A stretch of 64,000 nucleotides of DNA from Chryseobacterium antibioticum (lineage in GTDB: Bacteria > Bacteroidota > Bacteroidia > Flavobacteriales > Weeksellaceae): positions 1 through 64,000 of the forward strand of contig NZ_JABBGI010000016.1 in NCBI RefSeq assembly GCF_012927325.1. Direction: 5' to 3'. Below the pieces are notes generated by a model. That model saw only the letters and a list, made by a program, of their open reading frames with translations. It had not been told where the DNA came from and made no database searches. Positions 9,017 through 17,381 of the stretch are shown one piece after another. The translations under genes and the position numbers were made by a program. Within the stretch, counting starts at the first letter, position 1. Every line of letters begins with the position of its first letter.

Positions 9017-9844
9017 TTAAGTGTTGTTTATCTTAATCGTTATATCCTGCCTGTATAGTTCATTGAAAACTTCATTATAAACATCTTTAAGCTTGGAACT
9101 TTTGTCATATTGATGTAATGCCTCTTTGTAATAATATCTGGCAGAATCTTTTTTACCTAGTTTTTCAAATACTTCAGCTTTATGAAAGTATGCTTCTGAA
9201 AATTTAAATCCCTTTGTTTTTAAAGATTTATCAAGCTGTTGTAATGCTTCATTATAAAGGTTTAACTTTTCAAGCAGCGTTCCATAATTTACGTGTACAA
9301 TAGAATTTATAGATAGGGTAGTGCTGTCAGCTGTCTGAAAATATTTTTCATAGTATTCCCTAGATTTGTCATACTTTCCTAATCCTTGATATGAAATAGC
9401 AAGAAGATAATTAATATTTTCTCCTTGTACATCATCTACAATATTTGGGGTTAAAGTGTCAAACCTCTCTAAATCAATAATTGCCCCTTTATAATCTTTA
9501 AGCTTCTCTAATTTCATCCAACCTCTATAACCTAAATGTCTTTTCGGGTTCAATAATACAGCTTTATCGAGTAATTTAAACCCATCATAGTAAAGTCCTC
9601 TTTTATTATAAGCAACAGATTGCTCATGATATGCATCTGAATAATCAGGATATTGCTTTGTTAAAACTTTAAACATAAATTGCGAAAGTTGAGTTCCTTG
9701 TAAATTTTCTGCTATTACGAATCTTCTATCTTTATTAAGGAAAAATATGATGAAAATCAGCAAAATAATAATTCCTGTAAATAAAACCAAAAACAACGAT
9801 TTTATTATAATTTTAATTCTAGAATATATCAATGACTTTTCCAT
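9017..9844 (-). CDS. Membrane-anchored TPR-repeat protein
   Basis: A 275-residue protein with one N-terminal transmembrane helix (about residues 12-34, very Ile/Leu/Phe rich) and a periplasmic or cytoplasmic domain of tetratricopeptide repeats. At least four TPR-like pairs of helices are visible, with motifs such as YNKRGLYYDGFKLLDKAVLLNP and ALQQLDKSL. TPR domains are protein-protein scaffolds. ATG 9844 is preferred to a TTG two codons earlier. It overlaps the preceding 162-residue gene by 26 bases, so the two are surely co-transcribed, and a terminator follows at 8869-8896. Confidence 0.8.
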   Translation of the reverse strand: MEKSLIYSRIKIIIKSLFLVLFTGIIILLIFIIFFLNKDRRFVIAENLQGTQLSQFMFKVLTKQYPDYSDAYHEQSVAYNKRGLYYDGFKLLDKAVLLNPKRHLGYRGWMKLEKLKDYKGAIIDLERFDTLTPNIVDDVQGENINYLLAISYQGLGKYDKSREYYEKYFQTADSTTLSINSIVHVNYGTLLEKLNLYNEALQQLDKSLKTKGFKFSEAYFHKAEVFEKLGKKDSARYYYKEALHQYDKSSKLKDVYNEVFNELYRQDITIKINNT

Positions 9845-10307
9845 TTTCAATTTTACACGTTATTTGATAATATGAATTAACCTTTTTCTCATTAACCTTT
9901 CCAATTTCCCAATTATGCAGAGAACGAACTATTTTTAATAAGTCTTTTTCTTCATGATTGTCCAGTTTTATATTTTGATAGTTTTCATCAATACAAAAAA
10001 ATCTGAATCTATCCGTCGCACCTTCATAATTAATTAAAAACCTAATGATAATCCAACCATTATGTATAGTTGTTAATTTAGGTATTTTAGTCATAAAAGA
10101 ATCCCTAATGGCCTTTCTTTCTCCTTTATATTTTGTATTTGCCTGATAATACTGATAGGTGATGCCTTTTGTATGAAAGTCAGGATTATCAGTCTTTTTA
10201 TTCACTGAAATATCCCCAATTTCATTTGCAATGCTAAAGATTATAAATATTAAAAGAGCAATACAAATTAAAAAAGAAATAAACAATGCTCTATTGAGTA
10301 TTTTCAT
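9819..10307 (-). CDS. Membrane-anchored protein with TonB-C-like domain
   Basis: A 162-residue protein with an N-terminal transmembrane helix (about 5-28) and a small alpha/beta domain. The segment GWIIIRFLINYEGATDRFRF, a later NWEIGK and a final strand ending IENGKVIDIF resemble the TonB C-terminal fold often fused to or partnered with flavobacterial periplasmic proteins. The usual Pro-rich linker of a true TonB is absent, so an energy-transducing role is uncertain. First gene of a two-gene unit; the TPR gene overlaps its 3' end. Confidence 0.6.
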   Translation of the reverse strand: MKILNRALFISFLICIALLIFIIFSIANEIGDISVNKKTDNPDFHTKGITYQYYQANTKYKGERKAIRDSFMTKIPKLTTIHNGWIIIRFLINYEGATDRFRFFCIDENYQNIKLDNHEEKDLLKIVRSLHNWEIGKVNEKKVNSYYQITCKIENGKVIDIF

Positions 10308-10509
10308 AAAATGCTTTTAATATAGTCAATATACTTTTTTTGTTAGTCCCATCAAAACAGTATCCACTCCTGAATTAATATAATTCTAAATAACAATCTA
10401 TATAATCAGTATTTAATCTCAGACTACAATTCAACAATGTATATAATGAAAAACCTGTCAAGAATGGAAAAGCAGGAGAGTAATTCCTGCTTTATTCTAA
10501 GAGAATACT

Positions 10510-11072
10510 CCGAGGCTCTGCCTCGGGGTCAGAGAGGAAAAGTTTGAAAAACGGATGGTTTTTCAAAACATTTTGAAAAAGTGTAAATTTGATAGATGGA
10601 CGATGATCATATAAAGAAAAGTCATAATAAAACATTGCTTTTGTACCATATCGTTTTTCCCGTGAAATATAGAAATTCAGTTATAACAGAAGAAGTAGGG
10701 AATGGGTTGAAAAATATTTGTCTTGATATTTCTGCACGATATGAGATTAATTTTTTGGAAATAGGTTATGAAGAAAACCATGTTCATTTTTTAATTCAGG
10801 GTGTCCCTATGTTGTCAATTAGTGAAATTTGTATGAAAGTAAAGAGTACAACTGCAAAAGAAATTTTCAGAAGATTTCCAGAAGTTAAATCAAAATTATG
10901 GGGTGGTAATTTTTGGACAAGTGGGTATTATGCTAACACAGTTGGTCAATATGGCAACAAAGATGTTATAAAAAAATATATTGAGAATCAAGGAAAAGAA
11001 ATAAAGTATCAAAAAGTGTATAGCGGACAACTTACACTTTTTGACGACTAATACTTCGGGGCTCTGCCCCGA
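10510..11072. mobile_element. IS200/IS605-type element with terminal hairpins
   Basis: The tnpA gene is bracketed by two hairpins sharing the loop CTCTG: CCGAGG-CTCTG-CCTCGG at 10510-10526 on the left and TCGGGG-CTCTG-CCCCGA at 11056-11072 on the right. Subterminal hairpins recognised as single strands are the hallmark of this family, which makes no target duplication. No tnpB is present. The exact ends lie a few bases outside the hairpins and cannot be fixed by eye. The same pattern would also fit a REP/RAYT pair. Confidence 0.8.
10596..11051 (+). CDS. tnpA: IS200/IS605 family transposase TnpA
   Basis: A 151-residue Y1 transposase of the HUH superfamily that cuts and joins single-stranded DNA. 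The HUH metal motif is HVH at residues 62-64. The catalytic tyrosine is most likely Y128 in KKYIENQ, near the C-terminus as usual. The stretch LWGGNFWTSGYYANTVG is typical of the family, and the length is normal (140-155). The frame is intact and both end hairpins survive, so the element may still be mobile. Confidence 0.9.
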   Translation: MDDDHIKKSHNKTLLLYHIVFPVKYRNSVITEEVGNGLKNICLDISARYEINFLEIGYEENHVHFLIQGVPMLSISEICMKVKSTTAKEIFRRFPEVKSKLWGGNFWTSGYYANTVGQYGNKDVIKKYIENQGKEIKYQKVYSGQLTLFDD

Positions 11073-11100
11073 GGTAGTTTATTCTTTAATTTATGAATGA

Positions 11101-13734
11101 CTAGAAACGGTATTTTACAGAGGCTAATAAATATCTTGGAACTAATTGAATTCTTGATGTAAAATTAGTATAATTATTTAAAGCCGTATAGACATATTCT
11201 TTTTCATTTAAAATATTATTGAATATTATACGATAAGAAAATTTACTGTCAATAGGGTTGTAGCTTAGAACTAAATTGTTAAAAGAATATTTTTGAGAGA
11301 AAATAAAATATAATGAATTGTTAGATTCTGCTAATAATGTTTTTGATATTTTATAATTGACATTTAAAAATAAATCTTTTGTAATATTCGTATTTTTTAT
11401 ATCATTAAAAGTAGTTTGATTATAATTATATGAAAATCCGAAGTCAAAGTTTACAGGAATTTTAAAATATGTCGTAGCTGAATACTTTATCTTGTTTGTG
11501 TAACCTTTAGAAGTTGAGAAGTTATTCGAATTAACATTTACAGGATTGGAATTCCAAATATTGTTAGTCTCAATTCTTGATGAAATATTTAGCTTACGAA
11601 TGTAATTAGTAAAGCTGAAATTAAAATTATAGCTTTCACCCCCAAAGGTCTGTTGAAGAGAGTTGAAACTGAAATCATTTGTTATTATATTTTCAGTATT
11701 GAGTATTGATTTAGATTTTAAGTAAAACATGTTAGTATTGATTGAAAATCGTTTGTCATCAATATATATGTAATAAGCAAAAGAGGCAATAGTGTTCTTT
11801 AATGGGGTCTGATAGTTTGTTCCTCTCGAAAAAGAACGATAATCGGTTAGCTGATAATCATCTGTTAACTGATTAATTTCAGGTAAGGTACTGTTTTCAG
11901 AATAAGACAAAGTAAAACTGCCTAACTTTGTTTTTTTTATATTTAAATAGATAGAAGGATTTATCAAGAAAATATTTTTGTGAATGTCATTGTAATTATA
12001 ATTGATATTTTGTAAGCTAATATTTCCTGTTATATCAAATGTTTTTGAAAAATTAAATCGAATCGAATTGTCAGAAATTACTTTAAATTGATTTAGTTTA
12101 ACATGATTGTTGTAATCAGTAGATAAAAATTCATTATCTGATAATAATTTATTATTAAACAATTCACTATTGTATTCTGCCTGTAAACTGTTTGTTACGT
12201 CAAGTCTTTTTAGTTTAGTAATTAATTTACTTTTAATCCCTGAATACAAAATATTATTACCCGCAGTTTGTAATAGCTTGCTATCGGAGTTTAAATTTAA
12301 AAAAGAGTTTAATAATGGTGAAAATATAGTTGTCTTTTCATTTACTCTATCACTTCCAAAATAAAAATAATTATTGAGGACTTTATTAGATGATAGCTCG
12401 TAAGTATGATTAAAATGGTTGTAAAAAGTAGAATTTTTTGATTTTGAGGATTGATTAATATTTTCAGAATTAAAAATTAAATCATCACTTGTTTTATTGG
12501 GATTGTCTTTAAAAATAAAAAGATTGGTTATATAGTTTTTATCGTTGGGATAATATTTTAATTCGAGTTCTGCTGAAGCTAATGTTTTTCTGTTATTGTA
12601 AAAATTATTTTCTGTATATGATATAGGATTATTATTTTCAATATTCAATACTGTTTCGGAAAAAGAATTTTGTTTTTGTTTATCATAAGTCAGATAGATA
12701 ACACCTCGCAAAGATAAATTCTCTTTAAGTTTGCTTGTAAAACTTAATGAATTTAAAAAAGCATTATTAAAACTACTTTGCGTTTTAGCAAAAAACTGAG
12801 GTTCATTATTGGCAATGCTGTATAGAGATTTTGTTTTATATTCAAAACGGTCATTTCCGAATTGATTGTTTTCCAATACATTAGTTGTTATTAAATCTGT
12901 TGCTTTCTCGCCAAGATTATTATAATCTCCAAAATAGAATAGTTTAATTTTCTTTTTTAATAATCCTAAATTTAGACTTTCTTTCCATCGGTTTTCAGAT
13001 AATACACCACTTCCTAAGGTGACATTTCCAAACCAAACGTTTTTAAGCCCTTTTTTTAATTTCAGATTGATAGCAACCTTGTCTGAGTTGTTTAATTTTT
13101 TTAAAATAGGGTTGTCCTCAAAATTATCTATAATTTGGACTTCATCTAAGGTTTTAGAATCAAGATTTTTAGATAATAATTTGTAATTTTTATCCAAAAG
13201 GTCTTCTCCTTCAACGAGAAGTTTTTCAATCTTTTTTCCGTGAGCTTTAATAGAACCATCATTTAAAACTTCAATGCCAGGTAGTTTTTTTAAAATATCT
13301 TCTACCGTCTGTTCTGTCTTATTTCCAAAACTTGCTACCCTTATAGATGTAGTATCTTGATTTATTTTTACCTTTTTCCCTTCAAGTATTACTTCTTTTA
13401 TCGTTTCAATTTTATCTTCAAGTACAATATCTTTTAATAGTGCAGATTCGGGGTTAATTTTAATTTCTTTAGGTACATGGTCTAAACTAGATACTTTTAA
13501 TGTTATCACACCACTAATTCCCTTTTTATCAAAGTTTAAATTATAATAACCCTTTTCATCAGAAAAAGAATAAGCAATTGTTTCGTCATTATTATCCAAT
13601 ATTAAAACAGAAGCACTTTCAATGCCTCTGTTTTGATTATCTGTTACTTTTCCTTTTATTAGAATTTCCTGTGAAAATGAAAATGAAAATACAAAAAAAA
13701 GAATAATAGAAAATATTTTTTCAGTCTTATTCAC
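11101..13734 (-). CDS. Outer-membrane TonB-dependent-receptor-like beta-barrel protein
   Basis: An 877-residue outer membrane protein. It has a signal peptide (NKTEKIF, hydrophobic core, SFSQ), a carboxypeptidase-regulatory-like domain (ILIKGKVTDNQNRGIESASV, about 25-105) and a plug-like region (SFGNKTEQTVEDILKKLPGIEVL, about 135-225). A long beta-barrel rich in Asn, Ser, Tyr and Phe ends in the aromatic strand KYRF. No TonB box is obvious. Start: GTG 13734 overlaps the stop of the GLPGLI gene (GTGAATAA) and gives a better signal peptide than TTG 13743. It is the last gene of the small-peptide/GLPGLI operon, and such GLPGLI-receptor pairs recur in flavobacteria. The IS200 element sits just past its 3' end. 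Confidence 0.85.
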   Translation of the reverse strand: MNKTEKIFSIILFFVFSFSFSQEILIKGKVTDNQNRGIESASVLILDNNDETIAYSFSDEKGYYNLNFDKKGISGVITLKVSSLDHVPKEIKINPESALLKDIVLEDKIETIKEVILEGKKVKINQDTTSIRVASFGNKTEQTVEDILKKLPGIEVLNDGSIKAHGKKIEKLLVEGEDLLDKNYKLLSKNLDSKTLDEVQIIDNFEDNPILKKLNNSDKVAINLKLKKGLKNVWFGNVTLGSGVLSENRWKESLNLGLLKKKIKLFYFGDYNNLGEKATDLITTNVLENNQFGNDRFEYKTKSLYSIANNEPQFFAKTQSSFNNAFLNSLSFTSKLKENLSLRGVIYLTYDKQKQNSFSETVLNIENNNPISYTENNFYNNRKTLASAELELKYYPNDKNYITNLFIFKDNPNKTSDDLIFNSENINQSSKSKNSTFYNHFNHTYELSSNKVLNNYFYFGSDRVNEKTTIFSPLLNSFLNLNSDSKLLQTAGNNILYSGIKSKLITKLKRLDVTNSLQAEYNSELFNNKLLSDNEFLSTDYNNHVKLNQFKVISDNSIRFNFSKTFDITGNISLQNINYNYNDIHKNIFLINPSIYLNIKKTKLGSFTLSYSENSTLPEINQLTDDYQLTDYRSFSRGTNYQTPLKNTIASFAYYIYIDDKRFSINTNMFYLKSKSILNTENIITNDFSFNSLQQTFGGESYNFNFSFTNYIRKLNISSRIETNNIWNSNPVNVNSNNFSTSKGYTNKIKYSATTYFKIPVNFDFGFSYNYNQTTFNDIKNTNITKDLFLNVNYKISKTLLAESNNSLYFIFSQKYSFNNLVLSYNPIDSKFSYRIIFNNILNEKEYVYTALNNYTNFTSRIQLVPRYLLASVKYRF

Positions 13735-14506
13735 ACTCAACAAACATATCTGATATTTTAACTCCTTCTAGCTGTATTTCAGGATAGCTTTGTTTAGCGA
13801 TTCTGTTTTTTTCTATAAGCCTATCAAGTTGGTCTTTTTGGAATTTTTTAAATTCTGTATATGTTAAAAATTTCTCTTTTACAGGGATGTCTAAGTACTT
13901 TGTTTCTTCTTTCGTATTTGAAGGATATTCAATATTTTTTGCGTTCCAATATACAAACTTGCCTGTATCATATGCTTCAAGAATTAATCCAGGTAGTCCT
14001 TGCAGTTTCCACGGACCATAAGGCAATGGAATTGCAGACGTAAACCATGCGGTATAGTTTCTCCCTCTAAAATTAGCTGTTGCTATTTTACAGGTGAATT
14101 TTCCTATTTTTTTTGTTTCTTTTCCTATCTTCCAATTGATTGTAGGTGTGATTTCCTTTACATAAACTTGTTTTTTGTATAACAAATTAGACCACATTGT
14201 TTTTTTTGCCAAATGATTAACTACTTGATCTCCCTCTTCACTCATTTTAGTACCATTGTAGATTGCGCCTCCTCCTTCTTCATTCGTAAATGTTTTTTGT
14301 TCAGACCTGTCAGCCGCTTTTTCTAAACTTTCTTTTGCGGTAACATAATAAGATGATTGTTTATTAAAGACCAAATACGATTCACTTTCAGGTGCTTTAG
14401 CATTTCCAATGGAAAGAGCGTGAAAATACCCATATCTTACAAATCCTTTTTGCGAAAAGCAAAAGATTGAAAGTAATATAAAATTGATTAAAAATATTTT
14501 TTTCAT
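13727..14506 (-). CDS. GLPGLI family protein
   Basis: A 259-residue exported protein with a signal peptide (MKKIFLINFILLSIFCFSQ). The name-giving motif lies in KLQGLPGLILEAYDT near residue 170, preceded by the Trp/Phe-rich AWFTSAIPLPYGPW. The family is common in Bacteroidota, exported, and of unknown function. It is coupled to the downstream receptor gene, whose start lies inside its stop region. Upstream are the two small secreted peptides, separated by a hairpin at 14521-14550. I infer that the peptides, GLPGLI protein and receptor act together at the cell surface. Confidence 0.9.
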   Translation of the reverse strand: MKKIFLINFILLSIFCFSQKGFVRYGYFHALSIGNAKAPESESYLVFNKQSSYYVTAKESLEKAADRSEQKTFTNEEGGGAIYNGTKMSEEGDQVVNHLAKKTMWSNLLYKKQVYVKEITPTINWKIGKETKKIGKFTCKIATANFRGRNYTAWFTSAIPLPYGPWKLQGLPGLILEAYDTGKFVYWNAKNIEYPSNTKEETKYLDIPVKEKFLTYTEFKKFQKDQLDRLIEKNRIAKQSYPEIQLEGVKISDMFVECE

Positions 14507-14520
14507 AATAATAAATTTTA

Positions 14521-14550
14521 AAGGCTCTATAAAATAAATTATAGAACCTT
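14521..14550 (-). terminator. Partial terminator/attenuator between peptides and GLPGLI
   Basis: An 11-base stem (14521-14531 with 14540-14550, one G-U pair) with an 8-base loop is followed on the minus strand by an A/T-rich, T-containing tract. It lies between the second small peptide gene and the GLPGLI gene. It could make the peptides more abundant than the downstream membrane proteins by partial termination or mRNA protection. Confidence 0.6.
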
Positions 14551-14561
14551 TATTTAATATC

Positions 14562-14777
14562 TTAGCTGCACATTACATGAGCAATTTCATTTGCTCTAGT
14601 TTGTGAACAATCACATGTGAAAACACCTCCCATACTACCGTCAGCACATAATGCCCTCCATACTTGAGGTTTTACAAGTGTAGAATTCTCTTTTTTTACA
14701 TTATTGTTTAATGTTGTAAATGAACTCAAAGCTAAAATGCTTCCTGTTATTATTGATAATACTGTAATTTTTTTCAT
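14562..14777 (-). CDS. Small secreted cysteine peptide, copy 2
   Basis: A 71-residue preprotein. The signal peptide (MKKITVLSII, then a hydrophobic core ending ALSSFTT) should be removed to leave about 45 residues. The C-terminal part, CADGSMGGVFTCDCS followed by about 11 residues and MCS, has four cysteines spaced as in its neighbour at 14792, so two disulfides are likely after export. There is no double-glycine leader, so export is by Sec. Function unknown; a signalling peptide, bacteriocin or receptor-associated factor would fit. It lies 14 bases downstream of copy 1. Confidence 0.8.
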   Translation of the reverse strand: MKKITVLSIITGSILALSSFTTLNNNVKKENSTLVKPQVWRALCADGSMGGVFTCDCSQTRANEIAHVMCS

Positions 14778-14791
14778 AGTAAAATTTTTAA

Positions 14792-14992
14792 TTAGTTACA
14801 CATTAGATCTGCAATGCGCTGTACCTGACCTGAGCTGCAATCACACATAAAAGCACCTGCATAACTTCCGTCAGCACAATATACATAGTATCCTTGAGGT
14901 TTAATAGGTTTTGTTTCTCTATTTACTGTTGTAAATGAGCTCAGAGTAAAAGTGCTTAAAGCTACTACTGATAATAAGGCTAATTTTTTCAT
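14792..14992 (-). CDS. Small secreted cysteine peptide, copy 1
   Basis: A 66-residue preprotein with a Sec signal peptide (MKKLALLSVVAL..LSSFTT) and a mature part with the pattern CADGSYAGAFMCDCS, then MCN at the very end. It is paralogous to the 71-residue neighbour: the four cysteines, the ADGS and the (A/G)-x-F-x-CDCS block are conserved while the linker differs. It is first in the operon, and its promoter region contains the 19-bp inverted repeat at 15165-15204 that resembles the site upstream of the lanthipeptide precursor. I know no named family for it. Confidence 0.8.
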   Translation of the reverse strand: MKKLALLSVVALSTFTLSSFTTVNRETKPIKPQGYYVYCADGSYAGAFMCDCSSGQVQRIADLMCN

Positions 14993-15164
14993 TTTGTTAA
15001 TGATTTAAATTTAATGATTTTTTATTATATAATCCATGACATGGTAGTAACAAATAACATTTCATATTTATATTTATACTGCGCACATACAAAAAAATAA
15101 ATTGTTGTGTTTTTTGTTGGAACAAATATGCATAAGTATGTATGACTAAAAAAGTAAATCACCT

Positions 15165-15204
15165 ATAGATTCAAGAATTTATATCTATAAATTCTTGAAT
15201 CTAT
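15165..15204. promoter_or_regulatory. Perfect 19-bp inverted repeat, candidate operator
   Basis: ATAGATTCAAGAATTTATA (15165-15183) and its exact reverse complement (15186-15204) are separated by two bases. It lies in the promoter region of the small-peptide operon and also just beyond the 3' end of the regulator gene. It shares its core with the palindrome at 17079-17106. No U-run follows directly on the minus strand, so an operator is preferred to a terminator, though both roles are possible. Confidence 0.6.
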
Positions 15205-15251
15205 GTTATTTAATATACTGAAAAACAATTAATTAAGATGTTTTTGTTTTT

Positions 15252-16961
15252 TTATTCTTGTGATCTGTCAATCTCTTTAATATATACAGTAAGAGGAGTT
15301 CCTGTCTTTTTTTTGAAGGCTAAAGCAAATGCCTGTTCATTATTATATCCAAGTTCTTCTGCAATAGCAGATAATTTATAGGAACGGAATTTTTTATCTT
15401 TGGCTAATTTTTTTATAGCATAATCTATACGCAAATCATTCAAATAAGTTGCAAAGTTTTTTCCCTTATAAATATTAATAATTTCAGATAAATATCGAGT
15501 ATTTGTTTTTACCCTTTTTGCGACATTATTTAAAGTAATTCCTTTTTGGAGAAAGAGCTCTTTTGCCTCAAAAGAATTTAGCTCTTTTAATATGTTTTGT
15601 GCTATGTCTTCAGAAGTAAGTCTAATTATTTTAGGTTCTGTATTTTCAAATTGCATTAAATTAGATGAAATATCATCAAATTCATCTTTGATAATTAATA
15701 CATCAACTTTATTATATACAGACTGAACTAATTCTTGAGCAATTTTTTTATTTTTCTTCTCAGATTTATAATACAAGTAAAGGACTAAAAAAAGAATCAA
15801 AATTAATATACAAATAGAAAAATAAAGAACAATTTTTCTATTTTCGAGTTCAGAAATAATTTTTGCTTTTTCATTGATCAGATTGGGAGTATCATATCTT
15901 CTGGGAAGCTCTCTTGATATATATCTAAACCGAGAATCAAGCTGTTTGTCTATTTTTAAAAAGCGGTCAATATAATAAAGTTGTTTTTCTTTATCATTTT
16001 TTTCTTTATAATATTCTATAAGATAAGGATATACTTCTCGAAGCTCAGGGAAAGTGTTATGCGTCTTTTGAACAGTTGAATCTATTGCTATAAAATTCTT
16101 AACAGCTTTCTCTTTTTGACCTAAACCGGCATATGATTGCCCAAGATATAATGTTGCATAATTTATGCTTAAAGCATCTGATTGTGCATCAATAAAATAC
16201 TTTTTAGATTGTTTTAAATTGTCAATAGCTATTTGGTAATTTTTTAATTTTAAATTATATAAGCCAAATATTGATAAATATTGATTATAACGATAAATAT
16301 TATTATTTTTTGATAATTGCAAACCCTCTCTAATGAGTACTTTAGCAGAGTCCATTTTTTGAATATCTAAATAAGTACTTGTTAAGTTTAAGTGAATGTC
16401 AGCAAGTTCGCTCTCACTAAGATATGGAGCATTATATAGATAATATTTCAATTTTTTTACTGCTTCATAGTGCTTCCCAATATAGTTATTCAAATATGCA
16501 ATACTAATTTCTGCAAAAGCAATCTGGCGCTTATTTCCTTTCTCCTTAGCATACTTTAATCCTAGTATATAATTGTTTAGTGCTTCTTTTTGATGGTCGT
16601 ACCTAAAATATATGTTCCCCCTCAATAAATAAATACGTGCTGGGTATGTATTTTTTTTAGAATTTCCTGTAAAAGACTGCACACTGTCAAGATATTTTAA
16701 TGCACTTGAATAAGGTTCATTAAAATGCATTAAAACATAGCCTTCTACAATTTTTTCATTGTTTTTTTCTCTTTTAGCTTTTTGAAGATAGTAATAGCTG
16801 ATCAAATTTGCGTCCTTTATCCTATCAATACTATTATACTCATAATATTTCGTTTCTAAATCGGAGAATGAATAATTTTTTAGAGAATCAATTTCATTAT
16901 TTTGTGCTAATAATGCTCTGGAAAATAAAATTAGTAAAAAAAGAAATTTAGTTTTCATCAT
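15252..16961 (-). CDS. TPR/AraC-type membrane-bound transcriptional regulator
   Basis: A 569-residue protein. A signal-like N-terminus (MMKTKFLFLLILFSRALLAQ) is followed by TPR-like helical repeats (about 30-360), a transmembrane helix (about 381-401) and a cytoplasmic AraC-type double helix-turn-helix at the C-terminus (about 470-565). The latter contains NNVAKRVKTNTRYLSEIINIYKGKNF and KLSAIAEELGYNNEQAFALAFKKKTG. The layout suggests a one-component sensor that reads a periplasmic signal with the TPR part and binds DNA with the HTH. It lies between two operons whose promoter regions carry related palindromes (15165-15204, 17079-17106). A same-length paralog is at 33559. Confidence 0.85.
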   Translation of the reverse strand: MMKTKFLFLLILFSRALLAQNNEIDSLKNYSFSDLETKYYEYNSIDRIKDANLISYYYLQKAKREKNNEKIVEGYVLMHFNEPYSSALKYLDSVQSFTGNSKKNTYPARIYLLRGNIYFRYDHQKEALNNYILGLKYAKEKGNKRQIAFAEISIAYLNNYIGKHYEAVKKLKYYLYNAPYLSESELADIHLNLTSTYLDIQKMDSAKVLIREGLQLSKNNNIYRYNQYLSIFGLYNLKLKNYQIAIDNLKQSKKYFIDAQSDALSINYATLYLGQSYAGLGQKEKAVKNFIAIDSTVQKTHNTFPELREVYPYLIEYYKEKNDKEKQLYYIDRFLKIDKQLDSRFRYISRELPRRYDTPNLINEKAKIISELENRKIVLYFSICILILILFLVLYLYYKSEKKNKKIAQELVQSVYNKVDVLIIKDEFDDISSNLMQFENTEPKIIRLTSEDIAQNILKELNSFEAKELFLQKGITLNNVAKRVKTNTRYLSEIINIYKGKNFATYLNDLRIDYAIKKLAKDKKFRSYKLSAIAEELGYNNEQAFALAFKKKTGTPLTVYIKEIDRSQE

Positions 16962-17078
16962 CAGTTTTCAAATATTCTGTAAAAATATTACTTTAATTCT
17001 TGATAATTTTAATGCTTGTCGATTTTCTTCCATAAAGAATTTAATTAATTGAAAATGTGATACTTATGTTGATTTATT

Positions 17079-17106
17079 CATCTATAAATTCAAGAATCTA
17101 TAGATG
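17079..17106. promoter_or_regulatory. 28-base palindrome, candidate operator of the lanthipeptide operon
   Basis: CATCTATA (17079-17086) and TATAGATG (17099-17106) flank AATTCAAGAATC, giving a near-palindrome with ATTC/GAAT inner arms. It lies in the divergent region between the regulator gene (start 16961) and the precursor (start 17176). The central TATAnATTC..GAATCTAT pattern matches the inverted repeat at 15165-15204. I infer a binding site for the regulator. Confidence 0.55.
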
Positions 17107-17175
17107 ATTTATGTGTATAAGAAGAAAAATAGCATTTTATTTGCTACTAATCTTAAGTTTAAAATAACTATACAA

Positions 17176-17367
17176 ATGAAAAAACGAAAACAAAATCAAA
17201 GTGGAAAAAAGTTATCTTTGATAAAATTACAGCTTAGCAAAATTACTAACATGGGTAATATTCAAGGGGGAGGACCGTCTCAAGCTCAGTTTGGTTCTGG
17301 TGACTGTATGTTCCCAGAAGATGCCAGTTCGCCTGTTGACCATGGTATTAAGCCTCCTACTCAATAA
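17176..17367 (+). CDS. Lanthipeptide-like RiPP precursor peptide
   Basis: A 63-residue peptide. The N-terminal part KKLSLIKLQLSKI resembles the leader motif of Bacteroidota class I lanthipeptide precursors (K-L-S-L-x-K-x-x-x-x-K-I/L). A GGG at residues 31-33 followed by Pro34 may mark the leader-core border. The core-like C-terminal region has one Cys (44) and five Ser/Thr (S35, S41, S51, S52, T62), and ends HGIKPPTQ. ATG 17176 is chosen because the 24 residues encoded upstream are not leader-like. It is 14 bases ahead of the peptidase gene and in one operon with the split LanB. Few Cys means at most one lanthionine ring. Confidence 0.8.
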   Translation: MKKRKQNQSGKKLSLIKLQLSKITNMGNIQGGGPSQAQFGSGDCMFPEDASSPVDHGIKPPTQ

Positions 17368-17381
17368 TTTTTGTAAGATTT

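Noticed and set aside
17104-17175. The upstream ATG at 17104 as start of the lanthipeptide precursor
   Set aside because: It would add 24 residues that do not look like a leader and would place the start inside the palindrome at 17079-17106.
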